A DNA stretch of 64,000 nucleotides. Source: a virus. Positions 57,609-64,000 of this stretch are shown here, in pieces (the stretch's first letter is position 1; the number at the start of each line of letters is the position of its first letter). The stretch lies in IMG/VR virus record IMGVR_UViG_3300027608_000021, positions 19,150 to 83,149 of that record; one strand, written 5' to 3'. The position numbers were made by a program, and so were the translations under genes. The notes below the pieces were generated by a model. The model was not told the DNA's origin. It did not search any database and saw nothing but the letters and a program-made list of their open reading frames with translations.

Positions 57609-57818
57609 ATGCCGAATTCGGTGAAGTGCGCGCACTGCGGCTCACTCTTCGGTATCGAAGGTGAGGACGGAGTACTGCGCATCAAGTTTAAGGATCTCTA
57701 TCGAGAGATTGAAGGTCGAGTCAGCGGTCCATGTCGCAAATGCGCAATGACCGTTGTCTGGCCCAATGAGGATGTAATCCTTGTTGCAAAGAAGACCAAG
57801 GAGGAAAGCCGTGGCTAA
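57609..57818 (+). CDS. Small zinc-ribbon protein, second copy
   Basis: 69 residues from ATG 57609, differing from 2315-2524 at essentially one position near the end (ILVAKK for ILIAKK). Confidence 0.7.
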   Translation: MPNSVKCAHCGSLFGIEGEDGVLRIKFKDLYREIEGRVSGPCRKCAMTVVWPNEDVILVAKKTKEESRG

Positions 57819-59079
57819 CATCGAGCGAATCCCCGTAGTCCGTTCACAGACTCCACCTCGGATCGAGGGGAATCAAAACCGCGAGACACCCTTTAAGTCT
57901 CACTCAACTTACACGCGAATGTACAAGCAGCACCCTATTGTCCGTGCTGTTATTGACAAGATTTCGCGCACTGCCGTTGCGACTGGCTATCAGCTGTCCC
58001 CCGTTGATTCAAAGGACGAGCTGAACGAGTCAAACGCCCAGAAGATAGACCTGACTTTTCGTCGGTCAAAGATTATCTCACTTCTGCGCCAGACCTACCA
58101 AGATCTTCTGATCTACGGTGATGCGTTCTGGTATATTCTCCCAGCGCGTGATGGCGTTCCGTTCCGATTCTATCGTATCGCGCCACAGCAGGTAAACCTT
58201 GTCATCGATACTGAGACCCGTGAGGTGATGAGCTACATCACCCGCGATCCAAAGAATGGACGCGAGACTCAGTACGAGCCAGATGAGTTCCTGCACTTCA
58301 AGATCGCGGACCCAGACAACGACTTCTACGGGCTAAGCCCGCTTGAGTCGCTTGGCTCAACCGTCGCGCAAGATCTGTTCGCGCAGACGTACAACGAATC
58401 ATTTTTTGCTAACTCAGCCCAGACAGGCATTGTCTTCAACATGAAGAATGCCTCGAAGGAAGAGGTCGAGCGCAACCGAGAGTTCCTTAAGAAGGAATAC
58501 ACTTCGGCTGCGAACGCACACAAGCCGCTCCTTTTGGAGGGCGATGTGGAAGTCAGCAAGTCCGTTTCCTCACCTGCAGAGATGCAGTTTATCGAGGGTC
58601 GTCGTCAACTGACTATGGAGATCCTTGCGGTCTTCGACCTACCATACACCAAGCTCGGCGGAACCTCTGAAAGCGCAAACCGCTCACAGAGTGCTGAGAA
58701 CGACAAGACCTATCGAACGGAGACAATCTCTCCTTTGCAAGGTATTGTTGAAGAAGTGATTAATGAAAACTTAATCCTGACAACGTTTGGTATTGATGAC
58801 GTGATGTTTGAACATCGTGAAGTTGACACCCGAGACGAAGCGACTCAGATGAAGTTGTACATTGATGCACTAACTCATGGAATCTACGACTTGAACTACA
58901 TTCGTAACCAGCTAGGATTGGCTGCAATTCCGAACGGAAGCGAGCCGTTTATTCAAACCTCGACTGGTATCTTGCCAGTATCTCAGCTTCTTGGTGGAGC
59001 TCCACAGCCAAACACGCCAGCCCCAGCAGAACCTGTTGGAGATGCGACTGACGATGTAGTGGAGGACCCTGATGTCTAA
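57811..59079 (+). CDS. Portal protein, second copy
   Basis: 422 residues from GTG 57811. The core is nearly identical in protein sequence to 2517-3812, but silent changes are common and the last 50 residues are replaced (LAAIPNGSEPFIQTSTGILP). Confidence 0.92.
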   Translation: MANIERIPVVRSQTPPRIEGNQNRETPFKSHSTYTRMYKQHPIVRAVIDKISRTAVATGYQLSPVDSKDELNESNAQKIDLTFRRSKIISLLRQTYQDLLIYGDAFWYILPARDGVPFRFYRIAPQQVNLVIDTETREVMSYITRDPKNGRETQYEPDEFLHFKIADPDNDFYGLSPLESLGSTVAQDLFAQTYNESFFANSAQTGIVFNMKNASKEEVERNREFLKKEYTSAANAHKPLLLEGDVEVSKSVSSPAEMQFIEGRRQLTMEILAVFDLPYTKLGGTSESANRSQSAENDKTYRTETISPLQGIVEEVINENLILTTFGIDDVMFEHREVDTRDEATQMKLYIDALTHGIYDLNYIRNQLGLAAIPNGSEPFIQTSTGILPVSQLLGGAPQPNTPAPAEPVGDATDDVVEDPDV

Positions 59080-60892
59080 GATCGAACGAGCAGAATCATA
59101 CAGTCCTCCAGAGGGCGTTCGGGCAGCTGCAAAGCGTGCACTGAAGTGGATCGAAGAAGGAAAAGCTGGAAGCGGCTTTACTGACGTAGGTCGAAAACGC
59201 GCAGCAGATCTTGCTCGTGGAGCAGAGATCTCTGTTGCAACACTTGGACGAATGAAATCGTTCTTCGCTCGACACGAAGTTGACAAGAAGGCTACAGGCT
59301 TTAGTTCAGGAGAAGAGGGATACCCCTCTCCTGGTCGAGTTGCTTGGGATGCTTGGGGCGGAGACGCTGGTCAATCGTGGGCTAATAGCACTGTTAAGGA
59401 CGAAAGGTCTGAAGACGATGAGGAAGAGCGTGCAATGGCAGGAGAAGTAAAAGAAGGCGATTTTGTCAGTTGGTATTCACCATCTGGTCTCGCTAGTGGT
59501 CGCGTAGAACATCTAATGCTTGACGGCATTTATGGTCTACCAGACTCAAATTTTGCACTCCCAGCAAGTCCAGAAAACCCAGCACTGGCAATTAGGATTT
59601 ATCAGCCAGCTGGTGAGGGATGGATTGAAACTGAAATGAGCATCGGCAAGAAAATGTCTGATGTCACGAAGATCAATCCTCTTATGAGCATGCGCTCTGA
59701 GGAGCCACAAATGACAACTAACAACTGGAAAATCACTATCCCAGTCGATCGTGCCGAAGAGCAGGATGGCGGACTGTTCCTCTATGGACAGGCATCAGGT
59801 CCCGAGCGAGATTCTCATGGGACTGAGATGGACCCCACTGCGATTCAAGACTTCGCGGATCAGATTGTATCTCGCACAAACGATGGTGATCCACTACCTT
59901 ACCTAGACCATCACATGAAAGATGGTGTCCTCCGCGAACTTGGAGAAGTTGTGGATGGCTCTGTTTCTAGCGACTACAGGTTGAACATCAAAGTTCGCCT
60001 ACACCCAGATAACCCCGCAGCGGCGTATTTGCATAGCCGAATTAAGCGTGGTAAGAAGTATGGGATGTCGATTGCTGGAGATGGTGTCCAGTACCGCATG
60101 GTTGATGACCCCTCCTCTGGAGAAAAGGTTATCCGATTCCTCAAGATTAAGTTGAAGGAAATTAGTAACACGACGCGCCCCTCGTGGGTACCGTCGTTCG
60201 GCACTGTGCTCGCTCGCTCCATCGAGGGCGAGGAGATTGGAGAAAATATGGCAGAAGAGCTCGTTAAGAGCGACGCAACCGAAGTGGTTGAGAACGTCGC
60301 CGCAAATGAGTCTGTGGAACCCGTTGCCGCTCAGGTGACCGAGCAGACCGAAGCCCCCGTTGTTGAAGCACCCGTTGCTGACGCTGCACCTGCAGCTGAA
60401 TCAGCTCCCGTCGTGGAGGCTGCGCCTGTAGAGGCTGCTGCTCCCGCTGAGGAGAACGGTGAAGTCGAGCGTGCACGCATCGCCAAGCGCGATGCTGAGA
60501 AGCTTGTCGAAGCATTCAACGCGTTGAAGGGGCAACTCGAAACGCTCGGGGTATTTGAGCCCGACGCACCACAGGCTGCAGCAGAAGTACCAGTAGCTAA
60601 TACTGAAGATGCTCCTGCAGATGAGAACGTGGACTTTAATGGGGTTTCGGTTCGCCGCGACCTCGCTGAGGCTATTACCGCCTTTGTCACCTCTAAGGTT
60701 GACGAGAGCACGGCAGTCCTCCGTGAGACAGTCGAGAAGCAGGCTGATTACATCAAGAAGCTCGAAGAGCTTCCTGCTGGCAAGTTGCCTGCTGCCGTTG
60801 TCCGCGAAAAGTTTGAGACTGGACTTCCAGACCTCGGCTCAATGAGCAATGAGGATAAGTTGAAGTACGCTCTCGGTAATATCTACAAGTAA
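59072..60892 (+). CDS. Prohead protease/scaffold, second copy
   Basis: 606 residues. The N-terminal third is diverged from the first copy, while from the internal ATG 59711 (MTTNNWKITIP) on it is almost the same. Internal starts at 59711 and 60248 keep their ribosome sites. Confidence 0.85.
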   Translation: MSKIERAESYSPPEGVRAAAKRALKWIEEGKAGSGFTDVGRKRAADLARGAEISVATLGRMKSFFARHEVDKKATGFSSGEEGYPSPGRVAWDAWGGDAGQSWANSTVKDERSEDDEEERAMAGEVKEGDFVSWYSPSGLASGRVEHLMLDGIYGLPDSNFALPASPENPALAIRIYQPAGEGWIETEMSIGKKMSDVTKINPLMSMRSEEPQMTTNNWKITIPVDRAEEQDGGLFLYGQASGPERDSHGTEMDPTAIQDFADQIVSRTNDGDPLPYLDHHMKDGVLRELGEVVDGSVSSDYRLNIKVRLHPDNPAAAYLHSRIKRGKKYGMSIAGDGVQYRMVDDPSSGEKVIRFLKIKLKEISNTTRPSWVPSFGTVLARSIEGEEIGENMAEELVKSDATEVVENVAANESVEPVAAQVTEQTEAPVVEAPVADAAPAAESAPVVEAAPVEAAAPAEENGEVERARIAKRDAEKLVEAFNALKGQLETLGVFEPDAPQAAAEVPVANTEDAPADENVDFNGVSVRRDLAEAITAFVTSKVDESTAVLRETVEKQADYIKKLEELPAGKLPAAVVREKFETGLPDLGSMSNEDKLKYALGNIYK

Positions 60893-60913
60893 TAATAATT
60901 AAGGAGACTTTCA

Positions 60914-61789
60914 ATGGCTGACATTGAGCGAGCTCTTAGCACGTCCGTCGCATCTACTGGTGCATACCTCCTCCCAGAGGTAGTCGATCCAGTAATCCGC
61001 GATTACGTTGCCAAGGCTACACCTGTTCTTAGCGTTGTAACGCGTGTAAACTGGCCTACACAGACCTATTACATCCGCAAGCGAAGCGGGCTTCCTACGG
61101 CTGCATTCAGCACCGATGGTGGTTCACTTCCAAGCGCTTCAAGCTCGACCTACGCTAAGGTCGCAAAGACCGTCAAGTACCTGTACACCCGTGGAGAAGT
61201 CACTGGTCCGCTTATTGCGGCTGCTGGTGGTGTTGTCAACGCGTTGCAGGAAGAGATTCGCGTCCACTCGGGCGTGATTGCTGAGCGACTCGCTACGGCG
61301 ATTTGCACAGGCGACGGAACCGAAGATACCAACTCTGGTATCATCGGCATCAAGCATCAGATCAATACTTCGACCCCTGGCGATGAGGGTGGTACGACGG
61401 ACGCTTCGGCTGCCGCTCTCACCCTTGCCATGTTGGACAAGGCTCTTGACGACACGAAGGGCGAGGCTGACGTTATCATGACGAGCCGCGCAGTTCGACG
61501 CAAGATCAGTGCCCTTCTGCAGGGTCAGCAGCGCTTCCTCGACCGAGTTGAGGTTGGCGCTGGCTTCCGCGTTCTTTCGTACGACGGCGTGCCGATCGTT
61601 ACGGATGACCACTACGAGGAGAACGAGCTTCTCGTCTTCCGACGTGCTGACGCGAAGCTTATCGTGAACCAGGACTTCACGATGGAGATGCTTGCTAAGA
61701 CGAAGGATGCTGAAGACTTCTACATTAAGGGGTACTTCGGCTTCGCTCTTGAGGGTCGCCCTGTGCGCCTCAAGAACTTCACGATCTAA
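60914..61789 (+). CDS. Major capsid protein, second copy
   Basis: 291 residues, one substitution (ENELLVF for ENEILVF). Only a handful of silent differences, far below neighbouring genes. Confidence 0.93.
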   Translation: MADIERALSTSVASTGAYLLPEVVDPVIRDYVAKATPVLSVVTRVNWPTQTYYIRKRSGLPTAAFSTDGGSLPSASSSTYAKVAKTVKYLYTRGEVTGPLIAAAGGVVNALQEEIRVHSGVIAERLATAICTGDGTEDTNSGIIGIKHQINTSTPGDEGGTTDASAAALTLAMLDKALDDTKGEADVIMTSRAVRRKISALLQGQQRFLDRVEVGAGFRVLSYDGVPIVTDDHYEENELLVFRRADAKLIVNQDFTMEMLAKTKDAEDFYIKGYFGFALEGRPVRLKNFTI

Positions 61790-61815
61790 TTTTTTAGCGT
61801 GAACTAGGTGCTGCT

Positions 61816-61841
61816 AGGGGGGTGGAGAAATCCATCCCCCT
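61816..61841 (+). other. GAAA-tetraloop hairpin after capsid gene, second copy
   Basis: The same 26 bases as 6549-6574, with flanks differing slightly. Confidence 0.75.
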
Positions 61842-61865
61842 ACCACACCCTATAGAAGGAGGCAC

Positions 61866-62105
61866 ATGATGCCAAAGGCTAAGAAAGCTAGTATTGAGTT
61901 CATCACAGAAGATCTCGACAAGAGTGCAACACAGGACCGAGAAGGTTTTGTTAAGATGCTCGCTCCAGAGAACTGGGCAAAAGTAAATTGCCTTGAAACA
62001 TTCTACGACGGCGAGGTCGAAGTAGTGGATGGAGTCGCCTACATTCCAATCGAGAACACCCACTGGGTTAATCGGATGCGAATGAATGGGTACGAAGTAG
62101 CATGA
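61866..62105 (+). CDS. Small acidic head-cluster protein, second copy
   Basis: 79 residues, counterpart of 6599-6838 with about eight substitutions. Confidence 0.75.
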   Translation: MMPKAKKASIEFITEDLDKSATQDREGFVKMLAPENWAKVNCLETFYDGEVEVVDGVAYIPIENTHWVNRMRMNGYEVA

Positions 62106-63277
62106 AGATCCTCATGCTCGGTGATTCACCGTTTATTAAAACTGGTTTTGGAATCGTCAACTCAGTTGCTGTAGAGCATCTGAAGTCTAGCGGTCACCAG
62201 CTGGTGGTCATTGGAGGTCAAGACACGCAGAAGCGTGATCTTGGCAAAGGGCATTACTACTATCCGATTGAGTCTATGTCTAAAGATTCTCTTGGATGGA
62301 AGAACGTATCTATCACGCTGAAGAAGCACAAGATTGATGCCGTACACATTATTGCAGATCCAGCAACTGTATGTACGTGGCTACTTCGCCGAGATCTGAT
62401 CAAGTTCCCTATTACGGTATATATGCCGATTGAGGGTGCTCCGATGAACTATAACTGGGTTCAGATTCTACATCAAACACCTAACCTAAAAATCATTACA
62501 TGCTCGCAGTACGGAGTTGAAGAACTTAAGCGAAATGGGCTTGAGTCAACAATGGCGTATCACGGAGTATCTGATGACTTTTACCAGTATGAGCCAGAGC
62601 ATCGACGGTTCCTTCGGGAGTCCGTTGGATGGGATGACAAGTTTGTTGTCATGAATGTGGCTCAGAACGTTGAGCGTAAGCAGTGGCCTCGGCTATTCGA
62701 GGCAATCAAGATTGTAGCTTACAAGCACCCGCAAGTGGTGCTCTACGCGCACACCGTGCCGTTTGATAACTACCATCTTGGTGGACACGATCTCCCTCAG
62801 CTTGCTCACCAACTGGACATTGTACAGAACGTGCTATTCTCAGGAAGGCACGCAAAACACAATGACTCAGTTGCTTTAAGCTCTCAAAACTACCCTGGTC
62901 TTGTTGACCTTTACAACATGGCTGACTGCTTTGTTCTACCTTCGCAGGTAGAAGGATTTGGTCTCCCACTTGTTGAGGCAATGGCTTGCGGTCTTCCAGT
63001 CGCTCACACAAACTACGGCGCAGGTGCTGAAGTTGTGGGAGATGCTGGTGCACTCATTGAGCCGAATGACTGGGTAGTGAATAAGAGTCATAGTCGATAC
63101 GGAAATCTCAGCCCAGAGTCGATCGCGGCAGAGATTGAGAAGATGTTCCTTAGCCCGTCACTGCGAGAGCAGATGCGAGAGAAGGGACTGAGCCGTGCAA
63201 AGCACTTCTCATGGGATGGCTACCGAACAGCGTTATGGAGGGCATTCAATGGCGAAAGCTCGACCGTTTACGAATAA
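62102..63277 (+). CDS. GT4-like glycosyltransferase, second copy
   Basis: 391 residues; EGFGLPLVEAMACG is unchanged, changes cluster on the acceptor-side N-terminal half and the C-terminus (GESSTVYE replaces GEVKTLSKNN). Confidence 0.88.
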   Translation: MKILMLGDSPFIKTGFGIVNSVAVEHLKSSGHQLVVIGGQDTQKRDLGKGHYYYPIESMSKDSLGWKNVSITLKKHKIDAVHIIADPATVCTWLLRRDLIKFPITVYMPIEGAPMNYNWVQILHQTPNLKIITCSQYGVEELKRNGLESTMAYHGVSDDFYQYEPEHRRFLRESVGWDDKFVVMNVAQNVERKQWPRLFEAIKIVAYKHPQVVLYAHTVPFDNYHLGGHDLPQLAHQLDIVQNVLFSGRHAKHNDSVALSSQNYPGLVDLYNMADCFVLPSQVEGFGLPLVEAMACGLPVAHTNYGAGAEVVGDAGALIEPNDWVVNKSHSRYGNLSPESIAAEIEKMFLSPSLREQMREKGLSRAKHFSWDGYRTALWRAFNGESSTVYE

Positions 63278-63452
63278 AACTAATACCAAGTCGCTTGTCC
63301 GTAAGTTTGCGGTCAATAAGCGATTCAGCCTTTCCCTTCGTGGACGACTCCGCTTTAAGCGGCGTAGGTTGCGCTTGATTACTCGAGCACGACTTGCAGC
63401 AATGAAGTTTATTACTGCACCGTTCTCTGGAAAGAAAAAGAAGAAAGTCTAA
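63249..63452 (+). CDS. Very basic small protein, second copy
   Basis: 67 residues from ATG 63249, overlapping the glycosyltransferase. RLRFKRRRLRLITRARLA is kept; ends GKKKKKV. Confidence 0.7.
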   Translation: MAKARPFTNKTNTKSLVRKFAVNKRFSLSLRGRLRFKRRRLRLITRARLAAMKFITAPFSGKKKKKV

Positions 63453-63461
63453 GGAGGAATC

Positions 63462-64000
63462 ATGGCGCGACAGTATATTACTGCTACGGAGTTTAAGGAT
63501 AAGCCCCTGGGCATTGCTTTGCGTCAGTATTCTACCGACCAGCTAGAGTCTCTTATCGAGATTGCTACTGAGCAAGTTGAGAGTTTCTGTGAGCGAGTCT
63601 TTCAACAGACAACCTACACAGAGACCTTTGTTGGCGATGGGTCGACAACGTACCTGACGCTTCAGTATCCCTTGATTTCTGTTACGTCTATTACGCAAGT
63701 AACAATTGCAACTACTCCAGTAACGACATCTGTTACGCAGAGTACGCTAGTTCGTACAACTGAGACAGATAAGTTTGGGAAAGTCTTGCTGGGTCCATCT
63801 AGCGAGATTGATACGTTTGCACCAGACTCTAAGTACACTATTGTGTATAGTGCTGGCTACGCAACGCTACCGCCAGCGGTCAAGCACGCTACTGCGCTGT
63901 TCGTCAGCGAGCTAGTAAAGCCTGACTACGGTGGAGCGCAAGATACTACTCCAGAAATTATTCCTATGAGCAGTCAGCAGATTGCGGACTTGCTCAGCAT
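63462..64000 (+). CDS. Head-tail connector, second copy, 3' end cut by window edge
   Basis: About 179 codons visible from ATG 63462 (AAGGAGG upstream), matching 8198-8764. The stop lies beyond the window. Confidence 0.75.
   Translation, partial: MARQYITATEFKDKPLGIALRQYSTDQLESLIEIATEQVESFCERVFQQTTYTETFVGDGSTTYLTLQYPLISVTSITQVTIATTPVTTSVTQSTLVRTTETDKFGKVLLGPSSEIDTFAPDSKYTIVYSAGYATLPPAVKHATALFVSELVKPDYGGAQDTTPEIIPMSSQQIADLLS

Overview
The window is tailed double-stranded DNA phage sequence (Caudoviricetes, siphovirus-like), tightly packed with no rRNA, tRNA or host housekeeping gene. The head module reads small and large terminase, HK97-type portal, protease/scaffold, HK97-fold capsid protein, connectors, tail tube, a frameshifted tail chaperone, a 1555-residue tape measure and tail fibres. 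That order, with strong Shine-Dalgarno sites and stop/start overlaps, points to a phage of a bacterium with canonical SD translation. Several small leftward genes recall proteins I associate with actinobacteriophages. This is a family memory, not a search, so the host is unproven. I see no integrase, DNA polymerase or single-subunit RNA polymerase.

Layout. 1-30158 (+): packaging, head, a glycosyltransferase inside the head cluster, tail, a collagen-like/collar/fibre region with two 7-repeat beta-propeller genes, a secreted proline-rich protein, and a lysis cassette with a C39-like endolysin and small membrane proteins. 30180-33945 (-): methyltransferase, FmdB-like zinc ribbon, RlpA-like secreted protein, XRE regulator and a DUF669/SSB-like protein, driven by a textbook sigma70-type promoter at 34007-34035. 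34151-40569 (+): Cas4/RecB-like nuclease, DnaB-like helicase, HAD phosphatase, dNMP kinase, metallophosphoesterase, Hjc-like resolvase and small zinc proteins, mostly overlapping. 40566-54688 (-): a VWA/HExxH protein with its MoxR-type AAA+ partner, then more than 20 small genes.

The leftward small-gene region holds the most unusual structure. About 38 copies of a short motif sit between its genes, nearly all in one orientation relative to transcription. Nineteen long copies end in GGCTAGAGGGTAGGAGG, and many are followed by a sequence-variable but structure-conserved hairpin and then the gene. From about 51 kb rightward the units become single-gene cassettes with their own terminators, and one cassette appears to encode a structured RNA instead of a protein. 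The first gene of the leftward block (54059-54688) is faintly sigma-factor-like and might read these sites.

From 55239 to the end the head module starts again in a diverged version, with the same gene order offset by about 55.3 kb. The capsid gene is almost identical between copies while flanking genes differ at many sites. The window is therefore one complete phage genome unit of about 55.3 kb followed by the start of a related, non-identical unit. It could be a tandem pair, a recombinant, or a strain-chimeric assembly; the sequence alone does not decide. Comparing the copies exposes a covarying RNA hairpin after terL, conserved internal starts in the protease/scaffold gene, and a switch of coding constraint inside the terS/terL overlap.
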